DNA of 64,000 nt from Cristatella mucedo (lineage: Eukaryota; Bryozoa; Phylactolaemata; Cristatellidae): positions 498,001 through 562,000 of the forward strand of contig WPIO01000097.1 in NCBI GenBank assembly GCA_009760855.2, in the 5' to 3' direction. Every line of letters begins with the position of its first letter. The first letter of the stretch is position 1. This document shows, piece after piece, positions 1-10,901 of the stretch. The notes below the pieces were generated by a model. That model made no database searches. It had not been told where the DNA came from and saw nothing but the letters and a program-made list of their open reading frames with translations. A program made the translations under genes and the position numbers.

Positions 1-129
1 CCTGCCTCTATGCATGTATGTGTGTGCACACACACACATGTGTGTGTTTGTGTATACGTACGTACGTACGTACGATCGATCGCATGCACGTTTTTGTGCA
101 TCTTCCTTAGCGTTTATAGTGTGTTCAAT

Positions 130-358
130 CGACTTGATGTTTGTTTATATGCATGTTGGTGCACATGCATGCTGCCACTAACCACACTTGCATGCTGACC
201 CTGTGCATGTCACCCCTAACCATGTTATTCATGTTGTTTATCAAGCATGGTAATACTCACCATTCAATCGCATTTCCCTTTGCACCAAATGTAAAGCACC
301 TAGAAAGAGATTGAGTTCTCAGAGGGCGCTTTATCAAGTGCATTATTATTATTATTAT
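130..358 (+). mobile_element. L2/CR1-type LINE 3'-end fragment
   Basis: This copy shows the typical tail found many times in the window: GCCACTAACC, CACCCCTAACCATGTTATTC, TTGCA-CAAATGTAAAG, AGAGATTGAGTTCTC, GAGGGCGCTTTATCAAGTGC and (ATT)n. Only the last 200 bases of the element are present, as expected from 5' truncation during target-primed reverse transcription. Confidence 0.8.
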
Positions 359-621
359 GTGCATGTGCCTGGGATTGTTTTGTATATGTGAACCTCTCTT
401 AGGTCTCTGTATAACGGAGTAAACATGAGCGCTTGTACTTGTGTCCCTGTGATGCACGCCATGACACAAGTAATGATTGTGAAACGGGCATGTATGCTTG
501 TATAGAGAACTGGATAAGGATTGCTACCAAAAGACAACTGCATCAAGCATCGCTTGCATGATTTGTGACAGGGATGACTAACGGCTGTACTGCTAGTTGT
601 GTACAGTTATATATAATATAT

Positions 622-764
622 AATTCATTTATGTAGCGCCCCAGGAGAACTTAATCTCTATTCAGGCGCTTCACGTGTGCCTCGGGGCTCGAGCCCACGA
701 CCTCTGTCAGACCTTGGTCGGGGCGAGCACCTTAACCGCTAGATTAAACCAGCTCGGCGGTTCA
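622..764 (-). mobile_element. tRNA-derived SINE, family 1
   Basis: Read on the minus strand, a tRNA-like head has an A box (TGGTTTAATCTAGCGGTTAA) and a B box (GTCGTGGGCTCGAGCC). It is followed by a tail, GTGAAGCGCCTGAATAGAGA to TTAAGTTCTC-GGGGCGCTA, that resembles the 3' end of the resident L2-type LINE. It lies just upstream of the tensin exon. Confidence 0.75.
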
Positions 765-823
765 GCTGCTAGCAAATGTTGAGCTAGCTACTAAGTACAT
801 GGGTATGCTCACTTTATTCGTAG

Positions 824-937
824 GTTGTTCACTCGGCAGCACTTCCCGCGTGAGAGCGTCATCTACTGTGGTCTTGATCCCGCCGACAGACGGTTCACAC
901 AGGCATTGGAAAATGGCAGCACCATCAAAGAGGCAAA
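824..937 (+). CDS. TNS: Tensin-like PTB domain, penultimate coding exon
   Basis: Tensins are focal-adhesion proteins; their C-terminal PTB domain binds NPxY motifs of integrin beta tails (family knowledge). The exon follows TTTATTCGTAG (821-823) and ends at 937 before GTGAGT. In its true frame it reads LFTRQHFPRESVIYCGLDPA then DRRFTQALENGSTIKEAK, the last Lys being split across the intron. It matches KLF-F-R-R-H-YP-x-x-SV-x-x-C-x-x-DP-x-DRRW of tensin PTB domains; the usual Trp is Phe here. A longer ORF in another frame (from 799) is a shadow. Upstream exons are outside the window. Confidence 0.88.
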
Positions 938-2675
938 GTGAGTGGTCTGCCTTCGATATGACACTCGTGTGGAGCTTGTCCGGAAAAGCGAGAGCAGATG
1001 CGAAAAGTTCCATTTGAAGAACTGGCACTCTGAAGCTAGTCCTATCTTTATGTGAGTCATTTCACTCGTGTCCTTTCGGAAGAATCAGGGTCAGGTCTCT
1101 GCCTTTGACCTCGAAACTCGATTGAGGCTAAACACAGGATATTGTGGGAAGGTTGTAACTGTCGACTAAGTTGTCTAGGAGATTTTGCTTTGATAGCTTT
1201 GGGCACTTGTATACTTGTATTATCCGCCATATGGCTGAGAGCCGGGGGCGTCTGTCTCGTCTCGATGCTGTGTTTTTACATTTTTGCATTTGCAAATGGG
1301 CTTGCTATCACGAGCCAGCAAAGGAGATCTCGCTCTCAAGCATACATACATACATACATACATACATACATACATACATACATACATACATACATACATA
1401 CATACATACATACATACATACATACATACATACATACATACATACATACATACATACATACATACATACATACATACATACATACATACATACATACATA
1501 CATAAATACATACATACATACATACATACACCGGCTGTGCAATGACTTCTTTGGTAAACTATTGTGCTCCACATACTCGACTCAGTGAACCTCCCATCAC
1601 TAACCTAGATCGAGCCGAACTGATGTTTGATGTTCGATCGTTTTTAACATCATCAATTGGGAACAAGCAAAATTATAACCAGCCTGTCGCTAATGGCTTG
1701 ATCAGGCGGTCGGCTAGATACCCCAACCAGCCCGGCCGAGCTAGGCCTTGCCCCGGTCAGAGCCGTTGCCTTTTATTCTGTTGACCTTGCTTATTCTGAG
1801 CTTTGCTGTCTCATTCCTCCAGGCCGTTGTTTAGCAAGCTGAACCAATGGTGCCTGATCTAGGCATTCTGCATGGTATCAGTGCCCCTCGCTGTAGCATG
1901 CAAAATTCAGCAGGTGTCTTCGAAAGCAAACAATTAACGTTGGATAAAATTAATGTTTTGCCATCTTTTTCCTTTGCCCACGTGAGAGTTCGCCTGATGC
2001 ATAGCTCTTGGCCGTGGCCTACCTAGCAGGGTCATGGATCAGTCCACTATATTTATCGTTATTAGCCAATGGACAGGTTCCAGCAAAGCTGTTAAGAGAG
2101 AAAGGCTTCCGACAGATTTCTTTGCACTTTAACGCATTACCCGATCGGAGCAATTCCAATGCCTGCACACATACGATGTTTAGCCACCCATCGTAGCCTT
2201 GCTTGCAGTTTCTGGTTTCCCCTGTCTAGCCTGCTAGGGGTCAGGTACACTAAATTGCTACTTGTTTAGGGCATTAAGCCTGCCAGCGTGCAGTCTGTCT
2301 ATGTCTCTCTCCCACCGACCTGTTTGTTGGCCACCAGACGCCATGCTCCCATCGATCTGTCCAGCTTAAGTATAGCTCTACCCGGGCACGCTATTCAATT
2401 AGTTCCAGCATCCGTGATGAGCTGCTGCTGTTCCTGTGCTGTTCTGCCCAAAATTATGCTTTGGAAGGAGACAGCGTGTCGAAATTCATTTGCTGTCAAA
2501 CGATGCCGATGCCACTCTTTCTGAGCCGCCCCAAGGAGCTGCTTTGGAGCACCTTCGGTCTTCCGATGACCGTTGACTGTGCATTTTTGATGCTGCCGCC
2601 GCCGCCGTCATCCTCTTGCCATCGGTGCTTGCGTGCTCGCTCGGTGAGTGAATGTCTTCACGACCTTCGTTGCAG
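938..2675 (+). other. Intron of the tensin-like gene
   Basis: The intron starts GTGAGT and ends TTGCAG. Apart from the (CATA)n block it holds no feature I can name; ORFs at 1542-1784, 2008-2196 and 2288-2524 have no recognisable protein. Confidence 0.75.
1341..1530 (+). repeat. (CATA)n microsatellite
   Basis: About 47 tetranucleotide units with one CATA to AATA variant at 1501-1506. It lies in the intron between the two tensin exons and creates false ORFs of His-Thr-Tyr-Ile on both strands. Confidence 0.98.
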
Positions 2676-2799
2676 GATCTTCGGCTTCGTTGCTAAGAAG
2701 AACGGAAACCAATGCCTGCTGTTCGCCGAAGCCGACCTGGACCAGCCGGCGACGGCGATCGTCACCTTCATCACCCAGGTCATGATGACGTCTAAGTGA
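2676..2799 (+). CDS. TNS: Tensin-like PTB domain, last coding exon with stop
   Basis: After CTTCGTTGCAG the first base completes Lys; then the exon reads IFGFVAKKNGNQCLLFAEAD and LDQPATAIVTFITQVMMTSK, ending at TGA (2797-2799). It matches the tensin PTB C-terminal strand and helix: S-K-IFGFVAKK...N-x-C-x-LFAE-x-D-x-DQPA-x-AIV-x-FI-x-(K/Q)VM. The protein ends at the position where vertebrate tensins end. The insert between KK and NQC is a few residues shorter than in vertebrate tensins. The phase (one base) fits the two-base end of the exon at 824-937. Confidence 0.93.
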
Positions 2800-4840
2800 G
2801 CACGACAAACGAGCACCGGTGCTAGAGCCGGCGAGGAGCGGCAGCCTGATCATGCGGCACGCAGCTGCTCTCTCAGGGACAACCGCGTGTGATATCTATC
2901 CCATGCCACCCCACCCCCTGTGCTGATTCACGCAGCTTGCGCTGCGTTCGTCGCGATGCTCGAGCTCCTCGCGGGTTCGCACGGCGTCACATCGCCGCCG
3001 GCTGTGGGGAGCCGCTTGCGCCACCCGGGAGCGTGGCCGTCACCTGGTGCGACGCCTCAGCAGCTCTGCCGTCACGTGCTGACGGCAGTTGACTGCACGC
3101 TACTTGCCTCCGCACACTCTGATGCTCTCTCGCCTGCTTTAGACTATTCAGTTATTTATAATCGCGTGCGCTGAAGCTTGACACGTAGCTTGCCCGGCGC
3201 GGCTGGTCTGACGCGATGGTCAGCTGTCGGCAGGTGCTAGGCCGATAGGCATTAGCACGTGGGTGGCGTCTCGCATCGCTTCACACCCGGGGCTGCCCTC
3301 GTCGGTCCTGCCCGTCGTGGTGTGTAGCCTACCGATGGCCGTCATCTCTCTCTCCGGCTAGGGCCGCATTCATCCGCATCGGTCCGCTGCTTCGGTGTGA
3401 CAGCACGCCGAGAATGCTCTAGCTGACTCCAAGCCCTGTCGGCTGGTGGTTTGTATTTGCCTACTTAAAAGCGTACAGTTTAAGACCGGCCGAAGCTGTC
3501 GTTTGCAGTGTGCGCTCGCTTAGCGCTCATTGTGCTCTGTGCGCTGACGGACGTGGAGCTGCATGCATTCAGCAAGCCTCCTTCATTAATTCGAAGCAAA
3601 CGCATGAGCAAACGAACGAGCAGCAGCTTCACTTTCACTGGGTTGGCCGCTGCTGCGCTTCGTCGAGTCCCTGAGTCCTCAGATCCTGAGCCCTTGACGG
3701 AATGTTTTTTTCGTGCTACCTCCTATTAAATTACATATTATCTTTGCTTACATGGTGGATCACATTGATGTACTGAACCGCTGCTTGCACTCCGCACTGG
3801 CCGACAGCGAACGGCTGAGCCTTAGCACAGTGGCAGTGTGTCAGAGGTTTGCCTGCAGACCTGTCAGAGGTTTGCCTGCAGGGGTTGTGCCGGCCGCAGC
3901 GTCCTGCGGCCCTCTTGATTACCACTGCCGCTGCCATTGCCGATGCTGCCACGGCCCCTCCCCTGCGGGTCCAGTTCACTTAGGTCTTTGGAACGTGCTG
4001 CCTTCGATCTCCTGCTGCTCGGCTCGTGTCAGCTGACGGTGTCCAAGGACAGCGCCAAGGACTGCTTCTGAACCTACTCGTCTATGCAGAGTTGGCAGCA
4101 TCGCTTTCCTCAGCTTGCATGACAAATAACAAGTAAACTGCTTGCAAAGCTGTGACACCTAGTTCTGTATGTGAGCAGAGCTAGATATGGACAGAGTTGA
4201 GCAATACTACGGTCGCAAGCATCACACTATGCAAAAGGCTGTGTGCATAGGCTGTGCTAAGCTGCTACCGTATCGATGTGTGCTAGTTATGGCAGGCAAG
4301 AACCTTGATGTGCATGTGATTGATAGATATAAGAACTCTGCTCGATATTTTTGTGCTTGAGCTTTTGCATCGGGTTGGTATAACTTAAACATGCACAGCT
4401 CTCTAATAATAATGATAACAATCAAACATGTATGTAGCATTTGACAGAACTAAATCACTTTCTAGGGACTTGAACTAATGCTGGGAAAGAAGCCTGTCGA
4501 TTGATTATGATACACAATTTCAGCTTGCATAAGCAGCAACAAAGAACGATGCTATAAGGAACATGTGTGCTTTAACTTCTTTTTAGATGTTTGTAACTCG
4601 GTTTGACTCTAGACATTATGTTGTCTGCCCAGGCGACAACTTACCACTTGATTTTCCTTCTTTTGCTTTTCCTCCGGTCTTTCTGTTTGGGCGTGCTACC
4701 TATAAGCTTCCCCAAAGCAACCTTCACATTTCATATCTGTCAATTTTGAGTTACTAAATTGAGCTACAGAGTTTTCTGACCTCTGTCGTAAACCATGTCT
4801 GAGTTGATCATTTCACTGATCTCGCTAAGATATTGCTGAC
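2800..4840 (+). other. Tensin 3' UTR and intergenic stretch, no further gene seen
   Basis: The first part, to about 3.7 kb, is GC-rich and free of the repeats that fill the rest of the window, which fits a 3' UTR. ORFs of 60-107 codons occur on both strands, but none resembles a known family. An 18-base string, TCAGAGGTTTGCCTGCAG, is repeated back to back at 3841-3880. From 4100 the base composition falls to the local AT-rich background. Confidence 0.5.
3725..3730 (+). promoter_or_regulatory. Candidate polyadenylation signal of the tensin-like gene
   Basis: ATTAAA lies about 0.93 kb after the tensin stop codon in GC-rich, apparently single-copy sequence. No better AATAAA was seen between 2800 and 3720. 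This is a six-base match only. Confidence 0.25.
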
Positions 4841-5013
4841 GATAATAATAATGATAATGTACTTGATAAAGCGCCCTCAGAGAACTCAATCTCTTTCTAG
4901 GCGCTTTACATTTGCTGCAAAGGGAAATGCAATTGAATGGTAAGTAAAATCATGCTTGAAAAACAAACAAAATGAATAGCATGGTTAGGGGTGACATGCA
5001 CAGGGTCGGCATG
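4841..5013 (-). mobile_element. L2-type LINE 3'-end fragment
   Basis: The (ATT)n tail lies at 4841-4857 and the conserved 3' block at 4858-4925, followed by the ATTGAATGG, CATGGTTAGGGGTGACATGC and GTCGGCATGC segments seen in other copies. It reads on the minus strand. Confidence 0.8.
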
Positions 5014-5469
5014 CAATCACGAGAACCGGTTACGATTTCAGACGCACCTCGATTGGTCAGGTGGCAGCTCCTTAAAGATGTATGAGGTTATGCAGTCGGA
5101 TCGTTGAGCACATTATTCTATCCAGCTGCAAGGAGTCACTATGTGTGTACACGTGGAAATACAGTTAGGTTCTGGCGGTGGTGAAGAAGCAGACGATGGA
5201 AGCATGGTGAAGTAGAGCACGAGGAGAAATGGAAGTCAGTCGGATTGGTGCCGGCTTCAAATGGCCATCCAGGATATGAAGGTTGGATTCGCGAAGCTTG
5301 AGATTTGTTGACGTCCGGCTCAATACTCGGGGAAAGTGATAGGTAGTTACATAGAGAATGGTCCTCCCTCGGAGTTACTGCTGACGAATCTGCATCTGGA
5401 TGTCTTATGACCAGTACCCCTGAAAACCGTAATTGTTTAAGCTGACTGCTTTAAGAGAGAACAGCTAAT
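5014..5469. other. Intergenic stretch without recognised feature
   Basis: Nothing recognisable on either strand. Flanked by two LINE fragments in the same orientation, so it may be unmasked old repeat. Confidence 0.4.
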
Positions 5470-6035
5470 AAGAATACATTTGTTTAGCACCCTCAGAGAA
5501 CTGTATCTCTTCCTAAGCTTATAACATATGCTATAAAGGAAGAAGGACAGTTACTGGTAACATGCACAGTGTCGGCATGCATAGAATGGTTAATGGTCGT
5601 ATGCACAGCATCAGCACGTGTTAGCACTTAAAGGACAAATCACGAGGACCCACCAAATGCGTCGAGAAACGGATGCGTTTTGCATTCTTTTTAAATTTCG
5701 TCAAGTCAAGAGATGTGACGGTCAGTCGGGAGGGAGCACCAGGCTTTGGGAACACACGAACTAAAGGAGCGGTCTCCAAAATATTTCAGATTCGTTTGAT
5801 ATTGAGCTAAACGATTTGAGTCAGAAAAGCAGGTAGTGCGATGCCTAACCTGGCTAGGGAGTAGTTCCGATAGGTAGGCTGGAGCCAGAGAATGAAGGGA
5901 CTTAAAAGTGAGTGGCAGAACCTTGAAGTCGATTCGCTGCTTGACTGGGAATCAGTGCAGGTCGGCGATAAGCGTTTTTTACTGTGGCAACAGTGAAGCT
6001 CGCAGCAGACAAGCCTGGCTGCAGTGTTGTAAACC
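5470..6035 (-). mobile_element. L2-type LINE, 3' part with remnant of ORF2 C terminus
   Basis: The 3' end lies near 5475. The coding remnant reads, in broken frames, NTAARLVCCELHCCHSKKRL and then RFCHSLLSPFILWLQPTYRN, matching the post-RT region (QNAARL, HWLP, LAPAYLSELL) of L2/CR1 ORF2. Several frameshifts; not functional. Confidence 0.75.
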
Positions 6036-6889
6036 ACTAGTAAAGTCTTGATTCCGTGTGTCTGTGATGCAGGGCTTCTTGATCTAAACCCAGACTCTGT
6101 CAGCTACCTCGATACCCTCATTAATGCAGTGTATCACTCAAAAACAAGTCCTGCCAGTCAGACCCAAAACCAATTTATGAGATTGTGAATCATTTGCTTG
6201 CCAACCCTGCGAGGTCTCACTGCCTGGATATAATAGGGATTCGGCCGATAATTTTCAGTCATTTAAAAATTTGCACATATTCGTACTTCCATTAAGTCAT
6301 CTCCGACTAAAGCAAATTTTAAGTAGCAACCTTTGACCATCCTTAACTTCACCAAGCTTTCTATAAGCGAAGTGGCTACCTTAGGAAAGTCTAGCAAAAA
6401 GAGCTCATCTCCTGAAGATCCAATACCAACCTTCTCATTTCTTCACTAGCAGACAAACTTAGTCGGGGTATAACTCAGGTTTTTAATGCTTTTCTGGATA
6501 GCGGGGTTGTTCCAAGGTCTTGTAAATTAGCCGTCGTTCGATAAACTCTTAAAAAGCTTGGCTTGGATTCAAAGGTCCAAGCAAACTATCGCCCAGTTTC
6601 TCTACTTCCTTTTTTGTCGAATATACTCGAAATAATTGTCGCTAAGCAGCTTGTTGAACACATTAAAGGGAGTGAACTGTCGGGAAAAGTTTCAGTCGGG
6701 ATTCAAACAAAACTCCACTGAAACAGCTCCCCTTGAGTTTCACAGGGTAAAGAGAGCCCATATATACGCTGGCAGTAGCTAGTGCAAGACACCGGGGAGG
6801 GGAATCTCAGCCGACCAGGCATACAGTTGACAAATCCACCTTCGCCATTCTAGCACTAGCTAAAAATCACACGAACGTTACTTTCTGTA

Positions 6890-7020
6890 GACCAACTGGC
6901 TCATAAGGTGCTCCGACTAAGGTGTGGTCGAGGATGTGGGTAGAGCCTCGTGGCATATGTGAAGCGCCTGAATAGAGATTAAGTTCTCTTAGGACGCTAT
7001 ACAAATTTATATTGATATTT
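6890..7020 (+). mobile_element. tRNA-derived SINE, family 1 (inserted in LINE)
   Basis: The head around 6895-6950 is degraded (GGCTCATAAGGTGC); the tail GTGAAGCGCCTGAATAGAGA to CGCTATACAAATTTAT is clear. It separates LINE RT blocks KFQSGF and LSSAFDSID. Confidence 0.65.
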
Positions 7021-7155
7021 AATTCCTCCGTGTGACCAACGACATCGCAAGAAGCAACGATGACGCCAATATTAATGCTCTGGCCCTGCCTGATCTTTCA
7101 TCTGCGTTCGACTCTATTGATCGAGCGATCCTACTTGAAAAATTGCGAACAAGGA

Positions 7156-7352
7156 TCTATGCTGCCACTAACCGCACTTGCATGCTGAACCTGTGCATGT
7201 CACCCCTAACCATGTTATTCATGTTGTTCATCAAGCATGATATTACTCACCAGTCAATCGCGTTTCCCTTGCAGCAAATGTGAAGCTCCGAGAAAGAGAT
7301 TGCGTTCTCTGAGGGCGCTTTATCAAGTGCATTATTATTAATATTGTTATCA
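7156..7352 (+). mobile_element. L2-type LINE 3'-end fragment nested in older LINE
   Basis: The 195-base standard tail (GCCACTAACC to (ATT)n) lies inside the RT region of the 6050-8330 element, between LLEKLRTR and the SGQ...SGVPQG block. The tail-only copy therefore inserted later than the host LINE. Confidence 0.8.
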
Positions 7353-8539
7353 ATCTGGCAGACGTGGCACTGATGTGGTGGTTCAAATAGAACCTATCCT
7401 GTCGTGTTCAGCTCATTCGTTTAGTGGCCAAGTCTCATCCAGCAGAACAGTTACCAGTGGAGTTCCACAAGGGTTCGTTCTCGGCTTTTTGCTATTCTTC
7501 ATTTATACCGGGCCTACGGGAAAGGTGCTTCAGACGCATGGGATCGACTATCGTTTTTATGCTAACAATACCCAGTTGTATTTGTCGTTGTTTGTCGTTT
7601 AAAACCATCGAAATCTGCTGCAGCGGTTAACAAACCTAACGCTTTCGTCGCAGACATTGAATCCTGGATGTACGAAAATTTCCTTAAATCTAACTAGCAC
7701 TCATAGAACAAAGCATGCGGCTGAGCTACAGTGATGATGCTGCAATGCGACCTCCACTGCAAGGAAGGAATTTTCGGTGACGTGTTTGATTGCAGCTTAA
7801 ATTTTTAAAATTTCATTAAAAAGACTGCCTCGGCAGCTAGCCAACACGTCAAATTGCTGTGTAAGATTAGAGATAATCTACCATGGTGGCTTGCCAGAAA
7901 TTTAGCTGGCTCCCCCGGTTCTGTCTAGGCCGGACTAATGCAATCCCATTCTTGGCTGGGCTACCGAAAAATCTATTGAGCTTCTACAGCTCGTGATTAA
8001 TATGGCTGCATGGCTAGTTAACAAATTCAAGAGCTTCAGCCACGTGTCTCCTTTGCTGATGGAGCTGCGATGGCTCGCGGTTGATCGACAGAGCAACATT
8101 ATTACACATATATTACCCACAAGGCTCGCCACGGCTTGGCTTTTTCATACCTAGCTGAACTACTGCAACAGTTTCAGCTTCCTCGTGCCCTCAGACCCTG
8201 TGTGGACAATAAATTAGGTGTTCCATTCCTATGCTTAAAGATCGTTGGTGACAGAAGGTTTTACTCTGCAGGTCATACACTGTGGAACTTACTTCCACTA
8301 TTCTTTCGCATTTTCCATTCTCCTGCTACCAACTGTGGCACATCCTTTCTAGCCGTCCTTAGCTGCTACTTCCATGCTACTCACTTCCTCGACTGCATCG
8401 TCAGTCGCCATGCTCCCACGCACCCACAGAAATACTGGCCTGAGCTACTGCACCCGAAAGGGCTGCGACTTTAGCTGAGCTGACTCTTAGTGACCTTACT
8501 ATTAAGTAAGATCGTGCAAGCCTATTAGCTTTTCCCCAT

Positions 8540-9480
8540 CGTCGTCCAAAAGCGGCTGCTGCCGTCCGGGTTCGTGAATTATGAACCTCTCGTAAGAAGC
8601 CGACTCCTAGCATCAGAGGGGTGGAGGGGTCCAGCATTTCCTGCATTGCCGAATAGTGTGCTCTCCTTTAAGCCCTCTAACTCAATGGTCATCAGGTCTA
8701 TTATTACCCCGGGGGCTCGTCGTTCTGAGATTTTAAAAACAATTTCGACGACTCAACTACCGCCTCATGTTCTGAATTTCTTGCACTGATTGACTTATTT
8801 TCTCTTGTGGCTCAAGAGCAGACCCCACTCGCAACCCATATCCAGAAATCGAACGAACAAATATCCTATGACAACTGCCTGGTACAGTCCCCAATTATTA
8901 CCAAATTCGATGTATCTGAACACTTGCAAATCTCGTTCGGTTTGCAGTAAATGCCCTCATCGGTATTCAGAATTAAATTCAAATCGCGAAACCTTAAGAC
9001 ACGACATCGATGCTGTCCAACCGAAAATATCTTTCAAGCCACTCCTGCTCAATCCACGACCTGCTCTCACTGGTGCAATGTTGCAACACGACAATAGCCG
9101 ACGTTCTTGACGAGTTTGCTCCTTTGACAAGCACACTTTATGCCCACGCCAGATTGCCCCTGGTTTACAAAAGATATTAAACTAGCTAGGTCTACTAAAA
9201 AGCGAAAGATAGAGAAAGCATACGCGAGATCAGAACTGATTGTCCATCAACTGGCATATAGCTACTGTTGATCATACCAATCTATCATAGCGGGTCAATT
9301 TGAGCTTCTCTAAAAACATAAGTAGAGTCGCATATAAACAATCAACAATGGGCTGATGACGATCAACTATCTCCTTAACTTACTGGACTCCTCTACCTCA
9401 GCGACGTCTACACAAGACTCTGCTATCTCAATTCTTATCAATGTCTGCATTTAATCCTGCCACTAGTGATCTCTTATTTG
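8540..9480 (+). mobile_element. LINE remnant: segment between endonuclease and reverse transcriptase
   Basis: Broken + strand frames give the motif NTTIADVLDEFAPLTSTLYA followed by a PWF-like block and IKLARSTKKRKIEKAY (about 9070-9225). This is the typical HAPL...R-x-x-PWF...K-x-x-R-x-x-E segment of CR1/L2 ORF2 before the RT. The part before 9000 is weaker. Confidence 0.6.
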
Positions 9481-9664
9481 AGCTCATCTTCCGGTCAAAG
9501 AAGACTAGTAGGTTAGCTGATTTAACAGCCTCATTTATTGCGGCACCGTTCATGCTCAGCCCAAGGGCAAATGACCGGCAACTGACTTGAGACAACGTCA
9601 CGCAATGCATCGTCACGTGAGGTACCTACACGCATGCCATTGACGACCGAGGTCGATGGCTCGA

Positions 9665-9850
9665 TCTCTTCGGCATATAAAAAATAATTAGCTGATTTGA
9701 CAGCATCATTTGTATGACGGCAGAAGAGCCCTGAGGGCTATCATCAACTCTTGCCGTGGGCAATAAAGGATCGCCCACAGCAAAATTGATACCCAGAACC
9801 CGGGTCGTGAATAGCTACTACCTTACCGCTGGGCTAAGACCGAGGGGCCC
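9665..9850 (-). mobile_element. tRNA-derived SINE, family 2
   Basis: In + orientation it starts TTAGCTGATTTGACAGC, then GGCAGAAGAGCC, GGGCAATAAAGGATCGCCC and ends in a degraded B-box/A-box region (CCCGGGTCGTGAA, CCTTACCGCTGGGC). The tRNA-like head is therefore on the minus strand. Confidence 0.65.
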
Positions 9851-9989
9851 TTTAGACCCTACGCCGACTGTTCTCCTTTTGCTATGCATAAATCTGCTGC
9901 TGCAATTCATAACTAAAACAAAATAAATAACATGTCCTTAGCCTCAGGTCTTGTCCTTTAACCTTTCACAAAATCTGTTGCTGGACCAC

Positions 9990-10160
9990 TCATAAAAAAA
10001 TACTAGCTGATTTAACAGCCTCTTTTGTCTAGCGACAGAGGAGCCTATAAGGCTATAACCACTGCTTGCAGTGGTGATAAAGGATCGCCCGCCACAGGAT
10101 TCTAACCCACGATCTCGGGATCGAGGTTTTGAAAAGCAACGGCTTTGTCTAGTGAACCAT
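9990..10160 (-). mobile_element. tRNA-derived SINE, family 2
   Basis: CTAGCTGATTTAACAGCCTC, GCTTGCAGTGGTGATAAAGG and CCCACGATCTCGGGATCG follow the same order as the copy at 9665. Confidence 0.65.
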
Positions 10161-10537
10161 CACGACTCACCAAGAAGCCAATATCAGACCCAGAGAACAA
10201 CGGCAACTTCCGCTCAGTCGGTGGAGGGCATCGGGCACAGTAGCTGTTAGGCAAAAGGAAGAGAGAGAGAAAGGAGAGAATAGCTTCTGCACTGGCCAGC
10301 AAACTCGCAGAAAGCAGGAGAGCTCGCGATAACGGGGTCACATTACCCACACGGCAATTCTGCTTAGTTACAAGGCACGGTCCTTGCTTTGGTGGGTCAC
10401 GCCCACCCCAGTAGCATGCTCAATGAACGGGCATACAGGACAAAATCACGGCAGTGCCACGCCCACAGTTGGAGCAAAAACGAACTAAGCACAGCATGTA
10501 GGCTGCACTGTACGCCCAAACGATTTGCAGGATGCAC

Positions 10538-10591
<54 letters not shown>
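10538..10591 (+). repeat. (AG)n microsatellite
   Basis: About 26 AG units with one interruption (AAAGAG) near the end. Confidence 0.95.
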
Positions 10592-10597
<6 letters not shown>

Positions 10598-10767
10598 CCG
10601 TATAATCAAATGCAAGACAATCGCCTGCCAAGAAGTTCGCCAACCTTTTTTTTCTTCCAACACATCTGAGATGACTGCCCAGGAAAGACTCATTTCTAGT
10701 GAACGTTCAATTCAACACCTCTTAGTGTTTGTTGGCTGATAAAGCTTTCGGCCAAATCGCTCGCTAG

Positions 10768-10769
<2 letters not shown>

Positions 10770-10812
<43 letters not shown>
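10770..10812 (+). repeat. (CA)n microsatellite
   Basis: About 21 uninterrupted CA units. Confidence 0.95.
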
Positions 10813-10813
<1 letters not shown>

Positions 10814-10901
10814 AGCACACAAAACACGCTTTGCTCTGAATGCTTGTTTAATTCGGTTTTCCCTGCATTGTCTCATCCTGAGCAATCAGTAACATGCCAG
10901 G

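Larger units (their letters stand above)
6050..8330 (+). mobile_element. LINE reverse-transcriptase remnant, second subfamily, with nested insertions
   Basis: Broken frames on the + strand spell RT blocks in order: DPIPT (about 6420), YRPVS-like and LPFLSN-like (6580-6620), KFQSGFKQNSTET (6690-6725), LPDLSSAFDSIDRAILLEKL (7085-7145), SGVPQGFVLGFLLF (7465-7500) and YRFYANNTQLYLSL (7550-7590; YADD to YANN). The C-terminal block YLAELLQQFQLPRALR and WNLLP follows at 8140-8300. It is interrupted by a SINE (6890-7020) and by a separate LINE 3' end (7156-7352). It differs from the other LINE copies in wording, so it is a second subfamily. Inactive. Confidence 0.8.

Noticed and set aside
799-1017. 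72-codon + strand ORF as a gene
   Set aside because: It covers the tensin exon in a different frame; the frame one base over gives the PTB motif and proper splice phases.
1142-1588. Long His-Thr-Tyr-Ile and Met-Tyr-Val-Cys ORFs over 1341-1530
   Set aside because: They are translations of the (CATA)n microsatellite; same reasoning for the Cys-Val, Thr-His, Ser-Leu and Tyr-Ile ORFs over the other simple repeats.
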